NCBI RefSeq assembly: GCF_000772935.1
Contig: NZ_JPVR01000066.1
Coordinates: 1-64,000 of the forward strand
DNA: 64,000 bases
Reading direction: 5' to 3'
From: Lysinibacillus boronitolerans JCM 21713 = 10a = NBRC 103108
GTDB taxonomy: Bacteria; Bacillota; Bacilli; Bacillales_A; Planococcaceae
The stretch's first letter is position 1. Every line of letters begins with the position of its first letter. Positions 53,385 through 61,670 of the stretch are shown in pieces. Below the pieces are notes generated by a model. That model did no database searches and was not told where the DNA came from. It was given only the letters and a program-made list of their open reading frames with translations. A program made the position numbers and the translations under genes.

Positions 53385-53426
53385 ATGAAAATCGCGAACA
53401 TATTTAACGGGGTGAATCTATTTTAA
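53385..53426 (+). CDS. Leader peptide (uORF) of the acetyltransferase gene
   Basis: A 13-codon frame encoding MKIANIFNGVNLF, preceded by a very strong ribosome binding site (AAGGAGGCGG) and ending 59 bases before the acetyltransferase start. Its stop codon lies inside one arm of the alternative hairpins that follow. This is the layout of attenuation leaders of inducible antibiotic-resistance genes. The coding claim rests on the ribosome binding site and context. Confidence 0.6.
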   Translation: MKIANIFNGVNLF

Positions 53427-53480
53427 GGGAAGAGCGTATAAATCCCCTATAAACTGCGTGGTCCCTAAAATCCGGAGGGA
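53421..53480 (+). promoter_or_regulatory. Candidate attenuator with mutually exclusive pairings
   Basis: TCCCTAAAA (53462-53470) can pair upstream with TTTTAAGGGA (53421-53430, one bulge), which contains the leader stop codon, or its TCCCT can pair downstream with AGGGA (53476-53480), which is part of the acetyltransferase ribosome binding site. The two structures exclude each other. A further GGGA/TCCC pairing (53427-53430 with 53443-53446) is possible. Confidence 0.5.
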
Positions 53481-53485
53481 AAAAA

Positions 53486-54064
53486 GTGATTATTAGAGAC
53501 TATAGGGTTAATGACGAGACTGGTTGGGTAAGATGCCGAACACTTGCGTTTCTACAGACTGCCTATTTTGATAATGTACTAAATAAGAAAGAATGTTATG
53601 AAAATCCAGCAATCGAGCTAGTCGCAGAGTTGGACGGTCAAATCGTTGGGCTTATTGATGTAGAATATGAAATAGAAGAACGAACAGTTTGCTCCAGGGG
53701 AGAAGGGTTAGGAGGGATGATTTGGCATATCGCTGTTCATCCGGATTTCTCCCGGCGTGGAATAGGACAACAATTACTCTATGCTGCTGAAAATAAAGCT
53801 AGAAGAGTGAATTTAAATCGTTTTGAGGCTTGGACAAGAGATGATTTATGGGTTCAGAAATGGTATGAAAAAATGAATTTTAATATCGTTGATTCCTATT
53901 ATCACGTTTATTTTGAAGAAAATGAAATGAATCATCGAATTCAAAGTAATATGCCCAATCTATACTTAGTTAATGCTTTTACTCATTACGTTGGGAAAGA
54001 TATTGACCAATTTACAAATAATAAACGTATTCACCAATGTGTTTGTTTTGAAAAATCATTTTAA
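53486..54064 (+). CDS. GNAT-family N-acetyltransferase
   Basis: A 192-residue acetyltransferase. The acetyl-CoA pyrophosphate loop SRRGIGQQLL lies at about 89-98 after WHIAVHPDF; EAWTRDDLWVQKWYEKMNF is the end of the GNAT core. A ~50-residue C-terminal extension follows. Start is GTG with GGAGGG six bases upstream. The leader peptide and attenuator suggest induction by a ribosome-targeting compound, so an antibiotic or toxin could be the substrate; this is inference. It is followed by CAATCGGGC copy 3. Confidence 0.8.
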   Translation: MIIRDYRVNDETGWVRCRTLAFLQTAYFDNVLNKKECYENPAIELVAELDGQIVGLIDVEYEIEERTVCSRGEGLGGMIWHIAVHPDFSRRGIGQQLLYAAENKARRVNLNRFEAWTRDDLWVQKWYEKMNFNIVDSYYHVYFEENEMNHRIQSNMPNLYLVNAFTHYVGKDIDQFTNNKRIHQCVCFEKSF

Positions 54065-54103
54065 TCATTTCTAAGTTATGAATGACATATTTATCAATAA
54101 TAC

Positions 54104-54121
54104 TATTCAACAATCGGGCGC
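54104..54121 (+). repeat. CAATCGGGC repeat, copy 3
   Basis: TATTCAACAATCGGGCGC begins 40 bases after the acetyltransferase stop. The following GCGTTTATGAAGTAACGC can form a small stem. Confidence 0.65.
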
Positions 54122-54186
54122 GTTTATGAAGTAACGCTGTAGAAAATGATCAAATTTTTTTATAATAAGCAAACTAAAAAATGCTA

Positions 54187-54236
54187 AAGAAGCAACCATT
54201 TTGATTAATCTTTTTTCAAAATGGTTGCTTCTTATT
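54187..54236. terminator. Strong terminator
   Basis: AAGAAGCAACCATTTTGA and TCAAAATGGTTGCTTCTT form a perfect 18-bp stem; either strand could use it. Confidence 0.88.
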
Positions 54237-54294
54237 AATCTTAATTTAAGGATTTACGAGGTGTTTTTGTACAAACTTTATTTTAAAGCTACAT

Positions 54295-54573
54295 TTATAT
54301 CTCATTAAGAATTTTTTGTATGGCAGTTACATATATGGCATTTCTCAGTGCATCTATTTCGGTATCTGTCAGATTATAAGAAGGCTCGACTATAACGACA
54401 TCCTTATTTTTGCTTAGATCGTTTATAGGACGCATATCAATCGTAAAGGTTGTTTGTTCTTTAAGCAGAGAGTTTTCTCTTTTGAGCTTTTTATTCTCTG
54501 CCATAAGCATTCCAACCAATGCCTTTGTTGTTGGTTCGGAGATACTTGCTAAGATATCATCGTTTACAGGCAA
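54295..54573 (-). pseudogene. Small coiled-coil protein, possibly a truncated mobile-element gene
   Basis: A 92-residue open frame from TTG 54573 with no ribosome binding site. Residues ~16-40 (TKALVGMLMAENKKLKREN) look like a coiled coil, followed by TIDMRPINDL and a helical end. The frame runs a few codons upstream of the TTG before a stop. It begins exactly where the truncated MocR gene on the other strand begins, so the front of a longer gene may have been lost at the same junction. I do not recognise the family. Confidence 0.4.
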
Positions 54574-54957
54574 AAGGCACTGATTCCATTTTTACGTTCA
54601 GACCGAATGCATGCCCATTTAGAAAAACTGCGCATTGCGCTTGAGATAAGAAGAGATCAGACGATTGCATTGTTGAATAAGCATGCACCAAAGGGCGTTA
54701 CGTGGATCGAACCAAAGGGAGGGCTTAATATTTGGGTGTCTTTACCTAGTAATGGCAATACGGACGAGCTGTTATGGAAGGCTCAACAAGCCCAAATGAC
54801 CTTTTTACCAAGCTCAGCTTGTTATCCAGGAGAGCCACAATATCACCATCTTAGTATTAGTTATTCTTTTCCTGAACCGCACGACTTAACACAAGGAATC
54901 ATCAAACTTTGTCAGCTTATGGAATCCTATTTACAGGACATGCCACCAGTTCGTTGA
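54574..54957 (+). pseudogene. C-terminal fragment of a MocR/PdxR-type PLP regulator or class I aminotransferase
   Basis: About 127 residues from QKALIPFLRSDRMHAHLEKL to the stop after DMPPVR. APKGVTWIEPKGGLNIWVSLP and FLPSSACYPGEP are typical of the end of the aminotransferase domain of GntR/MocR regulators. The N-terminal HTH and most of the PLP domain, including the lysine, are missing. The homology ends abruptly next to the 92-residue frame at 54295, marking an insertion or deletion junction. Confidence 0.75.
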
Positions 54958-55081
54958 TAGTTTGTTGTTCTTTGTTTACCTGCTGTTTGATGTTATGATG
55001 AATAGTGGATATCAATAATCGTCTACATAAAAATCGTGTGGGCATGAACAATACCTAACATGAAAGAGATGGAATAGTGGA

Positions 55082-56968
55082 ATGAGTCATTTAATTGTAC
55101 AAAATTTAACCAAAACAGTGGGCGATAAAACGCTTTTTCAAAATATTGAATTTACCATTTATGAGGGAGAGCGGGCAGGCTTAATCGGTATAAATGGAAC
55201 GGGAAAATCAACCCTGTTATCCATTTTAGCTGGGGACATGGAAGCGGATTCGATGACAGTAGATCGCCCGAATAAATACCGTGTCGCTTATTTACCTCAG
55301 GAGCCTACATTTAAGTCGGGCGAAACGGTTTTACAAGCTGTCTTTGCAGGCGATTCGCCCATTTTACAGCTGAATCGTCAATATGAGGAAACGGTTGCTG
55401 CACTAGCAAGTAACCCAACATCCGAAAGTTTACAAAAGACGTTATTTAGTCTGCAACAGCGCATGGATGAAGAGCAGGCATGGGATGTCAATGCCCTTGC
55501 GAAGACAGCTTTAACAAAGCTAGGGATTGAAACTTTTGAAAAAGAGGTACTAACGCTATCAGGCGGCCAGCAAAAACGTGTTGCATTAGCGAAGGTGTTA
55601 ATTGAACCAGCGGATCTTTACTTATTGGATGAGCCCACCAACCATTTAGATGTACAGTCTACCGAATGGCTTCAAGAGATGGTCTTACGATTAAAGGGTG
55701 CAGTGATTTTCATCACCCACGATCGTTATTTCTTAGATGAATTATCAACACATATTTACGAGTTAGCGAATCAAACCTTGTATCGTCATACAGGGAATTA
55801 CGGTGATTATTTAGAGGCGCGAGCTATTCGTGAGGAGATGCAAGCTGCTTCCGCACAGAAGGATCGCAATCGTTACCGTTCAGAATTAAAATGGATTCGT
55901 CGTGGTGCGAAGGCGCGTTCAACCAAGCAAAAGGCTCGTATTCAACGCTTTGAAAAGCTAGAAGAAAACCTAGAACGCAAATCAGAAGATGTTTCCTTGG
56001 ATATGGGACTTGCGACAACACGTCTTGGTCGTAAAGTGCTGGAGGCTGAGAATATTTCGAAAGCCTTTGGACAGCAAAAAATCCTTGAAAACTTCTCATT
56101 TTTACTACAGCAGGGTGATCGAATTGGCATTATCGGCGCGAACGGTGTAGGAAAATCAACTTTATTGAACATGCTAGCAGGAGAGCTGACACCCGATCAA
56201 GGTGAAATTCTTGTTGGGTCAACAGTCAAGTTGGCACATTTCAAGCAAACATTGCCGAAAATGAATGAAAATGAGCGCATGATTGAATATATACGTGAGG
56301 CTTCAAATGATATTACAGATGCAGAGGGTGTCCGTTACTCAGCTGCTCAAATGCTGGAGCGCTTTTTATTCCCGCTGCATGCTCATGGTACACCAATTGG
56401 AAAATTATCGGGCGGTGAGCGCAAGCGCCTTCATTTATTACGTTTATTGATGGAGCAACCAAACGTGTTATTACTTGATGAGCCCACGAATGATCTGGAT
56501 ATTGAAACATTGGGTGTGCTAGAGGATTTCATCGAGCATTTCCCAGGCGTGGTTATCACGATTTCCCATGATCGTTTCTTCCTCGACCGTATTGCGAAAA
56601 AGCTTTGGATACTAGATGGTCAGGGACAAGTAGAGGAAACACTGGATCTATACAGTGAGTATCTGGAGAAACGTGAGCAGGCAGCTACTGTCAAAGTAGA
56701 AACGCCAAAAGTGGAAAAGGCCAAATCCGAAAAGCCAAAATCAGACAAGAAAAAGCTTTCATTTAAAGAGCAAAAAGAATGGGAAACGATTGCAGACGAG
56801 ATAGAGAAAACAGAAACTGCTATTATGGAGACCGAAGAAGGAATCGCAAATGCAGGCTCAGATTTTACCAAGCTACAGGAATTAACAGCTAAGTTGGATG
56901 AGCTAAATGCACAGTATGAGCATCTAATTGAAAGATGGTCGTATTTAGATGAAATAGTTAACGGATAA
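55082..56968 (+). CDS. ABC-F ATPase (Uup/YfmR-like)
   Basis: A 628-residue soluble protein with two ABC domains and no membrane part. Walker A motifs GINGTGKST (~37) and GANGVGKST (~350), signatures LSGGQQKR and LSGGERKR, Walker B YLLDEPTNHLD and LLLDEPTNDLD. A charged linker (about 235-310) and a C-terminal coiled-coil tail rich in Lys/Glu (after residue ~540) are the features of the Uup/YfmR group. These act on ribosomes or branched DNA; antibiotic resistance is not indicated. It precedes the YpgR-like gene by 12 bases. Confidence 0.9.
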   Translation: MSHLIVQNLTKTVGDKTLFQNIEFTIYEGERAGLIGINGTGKSTLLSILAGDMEADSMTVDRPNKYRVAYLPQEPTFKSGETVLQAVFAGDSPILQLNRQYEETVAALASNPTSESLQKTLFSLQQRMDEEQAWDVNALAKTALTKLGIETFEKEVLTLSGGQQKRVALAKVLIEPADLYLLDEPTNHLDVQSTEWLQEMVLRLKGAVIFITHDRYFLDELSTHIYELANQTLYRHTGNYGDYLEARAIREEMQAASAQKDRNRYRSELKWIRRGAKARSTKQKARIQRFEKLEENLERKSEDVSLDMGLATTRLGRKVLEAENISKAFGQQKILENFSFLLQQGDRIGIIGANGVGKSTLLNMLAGELTPDQGEILVGSTVKLAHFKQTLPKMNENERMIEYIREASNDITDAEGVRYSAAQMLERFLFPLHAHGTPIGKLSGGERKRLHLLRLLMEQPNVLLLDEPTNDLDIETLGVLEDFIEHFPGVVITISHDRFFLDRIAKKLWILDGQGQVEETLDLYSEYLEKREQAATVKVETPKVEKAKSEKPKSDKKKLSFKEQKEWETIADEIEKTETAIMETEEGIANAGSDFTKLQELTAKLDELNAQYEHLIERWSYLDEIVNG

Positions 56969-56980
56969 GGAGCGATAGAC

Positions 56981-58108
56981 ATGAAGATTATTACCATTGA
57001 ACCGACGCCAAGTCCCAATTCTATGAAGATTGTTGTTGATACAGAGCTACCGTTCGGGAAAAGCTATAATTTTACAAAGGATAATAAAGACGAAGCAACT
57101 GGCGAGGCGGCTGCTATTTTAGCGATTGAAGGAGTAAAGGGCGTTTACCACGTAGCCGATTTCTTTGCGGTTGAGCGCAATGCCAAATATGCATGGGAAG
57201 GTATTTTAGCAGGTATTCGTCAAGTGTTAGGGGAAGATGTCCAAACACAAGAAGAAACGGTTGTGGCCAATGAATTTTATGGAGAGGTTTATGTGCATGT
57301 ACAGTTTTACAAGCAGGTGCCTTTACAAGTAAAAGTTTTTGATAACCAACGCGAATATCGTATTAGCTGTGGAGACCGTTTTGTCGATGCTTTTAATCAA
57401 ATTATTGAGTCAGCAGTAGATGAAAACTATATTTTCCAACGTAAGTGGATTGATTATGGGGTTCGCTACGGTGAGCTGGAGGAAATTGCTGAAACAGTCA
57501 AGCAGGAGATCGATGTCACTTATTCTGCAGACCGTTTAGCGGAAATTGTCGCAGCAATCAATAATGATGGTGAAAAAGCGGCTGTGAAAACGGACAAACT
57601 CAAAGTTACGGTAGAGCAGTTCCAGCAACCTGAATGGGAGAAACGCTTCCAGCTGCTCGATCAAATGGCTGATCCTGAGCTAGACGATCTACCGCTATTA
57701 GATTTAGCCTTACAGGATGAACAAATGTCTATCCGTCGACTAGCTACCGTGTACTTAGGCATGATTGAGGATGTGGCAGTTGTACCTTATTTAGAAAGAG
57801 CCCTACAAGATAAAAGTGCAGCAGTGCGTCGAACAGCAGGTGACTGTATGAGTGACCTTGGCTTTGTAGAATTTGAAGAAGCCATGCAGCAAGCCTTACA
57901 GGACAAAAACAAATTGGTTCGCTGGCGAGCAGCGATGTATTTATATGAGGTCGGCACGGAGCAATCCTTACCAGCATTGAAGGCTGCTGAGGACGACAAA
58001 GAATTCGAAGTGAAGCTACAAGTGAAAATGGCCATTGCCCGTATCGAACAGGGCGAGGAAGCAAAAGGCTCGGTCTGGAAGCAAATGACCGAATCCCGTC
58101 AACAATAA
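56981..58108 (+). CDS. YpgR/CvfC-like protein (NifU N-terminal-like plus HEAT repeats)
   Basis: A 375-residue protein. The first ~85 residues (IEPTPSPNSMKIVVDTEL, then AILAIEGVKGVYHVADFFAVER) form the Nfu/NifU N-terminal-like domain, and residues ~220-360 contain HEAT-like repeats (VPYLERALQDKSAAVRRTAGDC). This combination defines the conserved virulence factor C family (S. aureus CvfC, B. subtilis YpgR). Role unclear; iron-sulfur or scaffold function is suggested. Likely cotranscribed with the ABC-F gene. Confidence 0.88.
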   Translation: MKIITIEPTPSPNSMKIVVDTELPFGKSYNFTKDNKDEATGEAAAILAIEGVKGVYHVADFFAVERNAKYAWEGILAGIRQVLGEDVQTQEETVVANEFYGEVYVHVQFYKQVPLQVKVFDNQREYRISCGDRFVDAFNQIIESAVDENYIFQRKWIDYGVRYGELEEIAETVKQEIDVTYSADRLAEIVAAINNDGEKAAVKTDKLKVTVEQFQQPEWEKRFQLLDQMADPELDDLPLLDLALQDEQMSIRRLATVYLGMIEDVAVVPYLERALQDKSAAVRRTAGDCMSDLGFVEFEEAMQQALQDKNKLVRWRAAMYLYEVGTEQSLPALKAAEDDKEFEVKLQVKMAIARIEQGEEAKGSVWKQMTESRQQ

Positions 58109-58110
58109 TC

Positions 58111-58141
58111 AGGAAAAAACCAGCATGTGCTGGTTTTTTTC
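58111..58141 (+). terminator. Terminator of the ABC-F operon
   Basis: AAAAAACCAGCA-TG-TGCTGGTTTTTTT. Confidence 0.9.
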
Positions 58142-58154
58142 TGTTTTGTCATGG

Positions 58155-58400
58155 TTGGATTTGCGCTCATAAGTGGTTGAGGCTGCTCCTGAATAGTGAG
58201 GGTCTTGCTCCAAGAAGTGAGCGAACCACTCCAAAGGAATGAAGACCTACTCCAAAAAATTGGAAAGCCGCTCCTGAGAAGTGAGGACCTGCTCAAAAGA
58301 ACCAAAGACTCTTTCTCCAAATTAAAGAAATCTCGCTCAAAAAAGTATTACCCTCTTCCAAACTAACAATATTCTAACCAACTCAAAATTAAAAACAATA
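58155..58400 (+). repeat. Tandem repeat array C (~21-bp units, degenerate)
   Basis: About ten to twelve units of 20-24 bases. The best preserved read GCTCCTGAATAGTGAGGGTC, GCTCCAAGAAGTGAGCGAAC, GCTCCTGAGAAGTGAGGACC and GCTCAAAAGAACCAAAGACT. Units lose identity toward the 3' end. The GCTC start, A-rich middle and GTGAGGA core match arrays A and B, in the same orientation. The array sits between the ABC-F operon terminator and the promoter region of the M20 operon. 58400-58594 holds no other element that I can name. Confidence 0.75.
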
Positions 58401-58594
58401 CTCTCTTTCATTCAATGAATTGATCGAAAAACCGTGTAAAACAGAAAAAAATGTTGTTTTCTAGTGATTTATTGCTAAACAAAAAGTTAAGGGCGTTCTT
58501 TGAATCATTAACATATTGTCTAGTTTCATAGAGAAAGGACAATGTTAAAATAACATAAATTCAGAATATTCTTTAAAAATAGGAGGTCCTTTGC

Positions 58595-59827
58595 ATGACA
58601 GTAACTAGTTTAAAGACAACAAAATCGTATGTGCGTGATCGTGAGGCGGTCATCGATCTAACACAGAAGCTCGTGCGCATTGAAAGCGTTTACCGTGAGA
58701 ACGATCCGAAGGGCAATGAGCAAGAGGTGGCAACTTTTGTAGCGGCGTATTTACGAGATATCGGGATCGAGACGCATATCGAGGAGGTTGTGCCAGGGCG
58801 ACCGAATGTCATTGGCATTATTGATTCGGGCAAGCCTGGGAAAACATTACTTTTCGAAGGACATACGGATGTGGTGACAGAGGGCAATCGAGAGGCTTGG
58901 GCCTATGATCCATTTGGAGCAGAAATTGTAGATGGGCGTATGTATGGCAGGGGAACGAATGATACAAAAGGGAATCTTGCTTGTATGATTACGGCTTGTC
59001 AGTCATTGCTACTAGATCAAGAGGCGTTTACGGGCAAGATTATTTTATGTATTCCTTGTGATGAAGAAGGGCTTATGCTAGGCATTAAACATTTTATTAA
59101 AAATGGTTGGGCTGATGGCGTGGATGGTGCGATTATCTGTGAGCCACAGGAAAATAATGTGTGTATTGCACAACGTGGGGCTATTCGTTTACAGGTAGAT
59201 ATTTTCGGAAAAATGGCGCATGGTGCGATTTCATGGAGTGGCATCAATCCTAACTGGCGTATGGCGCGCTTCATCGTAGAGCTTGAAAAGCTGGAAAAAG
59301 AGGAGCAAGCACGATTAGGGCGTGATCCAATGCTGAATTGGCCATCTATTACACCTACGATTTTACGTGCGCCTGTAAAAGGCGATGCACAAATCAATGT
59401 TATTCCGGATCACTGTATGACAACACTCGATATTCGTACGGTGCCTGCGCAGGACCATGATGAACTGCTCGGCAAGATTGAAGCGATTATTAAACGATTA
59501 CAAGCAGATGATCCTGATTTCAAAGTTGAACTGACAGTTCTTGATAACCGACCTGCAACTGCAACAGCGAAGGAAGACCCTGTTGTACAGGCTATTTATG
59601 AGGCTGTGGCAGAGGTAACAGAAAAGGAACCAAAATATAACGGTGTTCCAGGTGCGACAGATGGTACGTTTCTTCATGTGCATGGTATTCCCATTGTAAC
59701 GGTTGGTGCAGGAGATCGAGAAATCCCTCATCAAATCAATGAGTATGTGGATATTGAAGAATTGGCAGAAACAACAGCCATTTACCGTTTAGCAGCATTA
59801 AAATTTTTGGCGGGTGATGCACAATGA
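58595..59827 (+). CDS. M20-family deacylase/peptidase (ArgE/DapE-like)
   Basis: A 410-residue zinc hydrolase. First ligand block LLFEGHTDVV, then GRMYGRGTNDTKG with the bridging Asp, the catalytic CDEEGLMLG, and the final GVPGATDGTFL. The lid domain carries KMAHGAIS. It should hydrolyse an N-acyl or peptide bond. GGAGG precedes ATG 58595. The next gene overlaps its stop by four bases (ATGA), so this is the first step of an operon whose substrate is probably an acylated or peptide-like compound. Confidence 0.9.
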   Translation: MTVTSLKTTKSYVRDREAVIDLTQKLVRIESVYRENDPKGNEQEVATFVAAYLRDIGIETHIEEVVPGRPNVIGIIDSGKPGKTLLFEGHTDVVTEGNREAWAYDPFGAEIVDGRMYGRGTNDTKGNLACMITACQSLLLDQEAFTGKIILCIPCDEEGLMLGIKHFIKNGWADGVDGAIICEPQENNVCIAQRGAIRLQVDIFGKMAHGAISWSGINPNWRMARFIVELEKLEKEEQARLGRDPMLNWPSITPTILRAPVKGDAQINVIPDHCMTTLDIRTVPAQDHDELLGKIEAIIKRLQADDPDFKVELTVLDNRPATATAKEDPVVQAIYEAVAEVTEKEPKYNGVPGATDGTFLHVHGIPIVTVGAGDREIPHQINEYVDIEELAETTAIYRLAALKFLAGDAQ

Positions 59828-60912
59828 CGGCTATCAAAATAGCAGTAATACCAGGAGATGGCATAGGAAAAGAGGTTATGCAGGAAGCGTTAAAAGTTTT
59901 AAATTGTTTGCAAGAACAACATAGCTCCTTACAAATTGAAACAACCATCTTTCCTTGGAGCTCCGATTACTACGTGCAGCATGGCTGTATGATGCCTAAT
60001 GATGCACTGGCAACACTTCAAACATATGATGCGATTTTATTTGGTGCTATTGGCGATGCTCGTGTGCCCGATGATGTTACCGTTTGGGAATTAATTATGC
60101 CCATTCGAAAGCATTTTCAGCAATATGTGAATTTCCGTCCTATTAAATCGCTACCTGGAATAGCGTCGCCCTTGGCTAACGGAAAAGAAATTGACTTTGT
60201 GATCTTCCGTGAAAATGCAGAGGGTGAATATTCGGACAGTGGTGGCCGACTGTACCAACAGCAGCCGCAGGAAATGACGATTCAAAATACAATCATGACA
60301 CGAATTGGGATTGAAAAGATTGTCCATGCTGCCTGTGATTATGCGAAGCAACACGGTAAAACCAAAATAACAAGTGCGACAAAATCGAATGCCATTATTC
60401 ATTCGATGAAATTCTGGGACGAGCATACTAGCAAAACGGTGGCGCAAAGCTCACCAGCACTACAGCTCGAATCCATTTATATCGATGCGCTCGTCGCCTA
60501 TTTCGTAGAACGACCACAGAATTTTGAGGTGGTGGTGGCGTCCAATTTGTTTGGCGATATTTTATCCGATTTAGGCTCTGCTATTGTCGGAGGACTTGGT
60601 CTATCACCATCAGCCAACCTGAACCCCGAAAAGGATTTTCCATCGATGTTTGAGCCTGTTCATGGCTCAGCACCAGATATTGCAGGTAAGGGCATTGCCA
60701 ATCCAATCGCTCAAATTTGGTCGCTTGCTTTATTGCTTGGCCATCAAGGCAGACCAGATTTAGAACAGCTCATTGTTAAAGCCATTACAGCAGTGCTACA
60801 AGAAGGGGTCGTGAAAACGGCAGATATTGGTGGACAAGCGACAACAGCACAAATGGGTGATGCGATCTGTCAGGAAATTATTAATAGAACTTTAACAGCA
60901 GGAGGTGTTTAG
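59824..60912 (+). CDS. Isocitrate/isopropylmalate-type dehydrogenase (tartrate dehydrogenase-like)
   Basis: 362 residues of the beta-decarboxylating dehydrogenase family. VIPGDGIGKEV opens the chain; REN-EGEYSD is the substrate region, SNLFGDILSDLGSAIVGGLG carries the metal Asp pair, and EPVHGSAPDIAGKGIANP is the NAD site. The -RENAEGEY- form and the absence of leu or icd neighbours point to the tartrate/D-malate dehydrogenase branch. It would oxidise and decarboxylate a 2-hydroxy acid. Second gene of the operon. Confidence 0.88.
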   Translation: MTAIKIAVIPGDGIGKEVMQEALKVLNCLQEQHSSLQIETTIFPWSSDYYVQHGCMMPNDALATLQTYDAILFGAIGDARVPDDVTVWELIMPIRKHFQQYVNFRPIKSLPGIASPLANGKEIDFVIFRENAEGEYSDSGGRLYQQQPQEMTIQNTIMTRIGIEKIVHAACDYAKQHGKTKITSATKSNAIIHSMKFWDEHTSKTVAQSSPALQLESIYIDALVAYFVERPQNFEVVVASNLFGDILSDLGSAIVGGLGLSPSANLNPEKDFPSMFEPVHGSAPDIAGKGIANPIAQIWSLALLLGHQGRPDLEQLIVKAITAVLQEGVVKTADIGGQATTAQMGDAICQEIINRTLTAGGV

Positions 60913-60913
60913 C

Positions 60914-61660
60914 ATGTCAGTTGAGCAAAAGGTGATTGTGGTTACTGGTGCAGGAGGCGGTATGGGAAAGGCTATTATTCAAGAGCAATTAAAGCAGGGC
61001 AATCGAGTTGTTGGACTTGATCTATCCATAGATGCCTTATCAGATATTGCACAGGATGCCCTTCAATGCTTTGAGGTCAATGTATTACAGGAGGAACGTG
61101 TGCAAGACATCTGCCAGCAGGTTTTTGATAAGTATGGCAGAATAGATGGTCTTGTTAATGCACTGGGAATTGCCCAGTCAGCTACGCCGATTGAAGAGGT
61201 CACAATGGATGAATGGAATCGTTTAATGGATGTTAATGTGAAAAGTTTATTTATCACGACAAAGGCAGTTGTACCTTTTATGAAAAAACAGCAAATGGGT
61301 TCTATTATTACAATTGCCTCCATTTCAGCAGTGCGACCAAGACCGGGCTTACAGGCTTATATTGCGTCAAAGGGTGCAGCAGAGAGCTTTACGAGAGGAC
61401 TGGCAATTGAACTAGCATCTAGTCAAATTCGGGTTAATACGATTCATCCAGGACCAGCAGACACACAAATGCTTGGTCAATTTGCCGCACAGGGTGCAGA
61501 TGTAGAGCAGACGAAGCAAAGTGTCTTTGTGCAATCTGTGCCACTAGGACGATTGGTGAAGCCAGCGGATATAGCAGGAGCTGTTAATTATTTACTCTCA
61601 GATGCAGCAAGCATGGTCACAGGAACGACATTACATGTAGATGGTGGCCGTGGATTATAG
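60914..61660 (+). CDS. SDR-family oxidoreductase
   Basis: 248 residues. Cofactor loop TGAGGGMG, DLSIDAL after beta-2 (NAD preference), NALG in place of NNAG, catalytic Ser in ASISAV, YIASKGA for YxxxK, and GTTLHVDGGRG at the end. I chose ATG 60914 because GGAGGTG is eight bases upstream. It begins one base after the preceding stop. In this operon it would interconvert an alcohol and a ketone or aldehyde. Confidence 0.9.
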   Translation: MSVEQKVIVVTGAGGGMGKAIIQEQLKQGNRVVGLDLSIDALSDIAQDALQCFEVNVLQEERVQDICQQVFDKYGRIDGLVNALGIAQSATPIEEVTMDEWNRLMDVNVKSLFITTKAVVPFMKKQQMGSIITIASISAVRPRPGLQAYIASKGAAESFTRGLAIELASSQIRVNTIHPGPADTQMLGQFAAQGADVEQTKQSVFVQSVPLGRLVKPADIAGAVNYLLSDAASMVTGTTLHVDGGRGL

Positions 61661-61670
61661 GAGGGGTACA

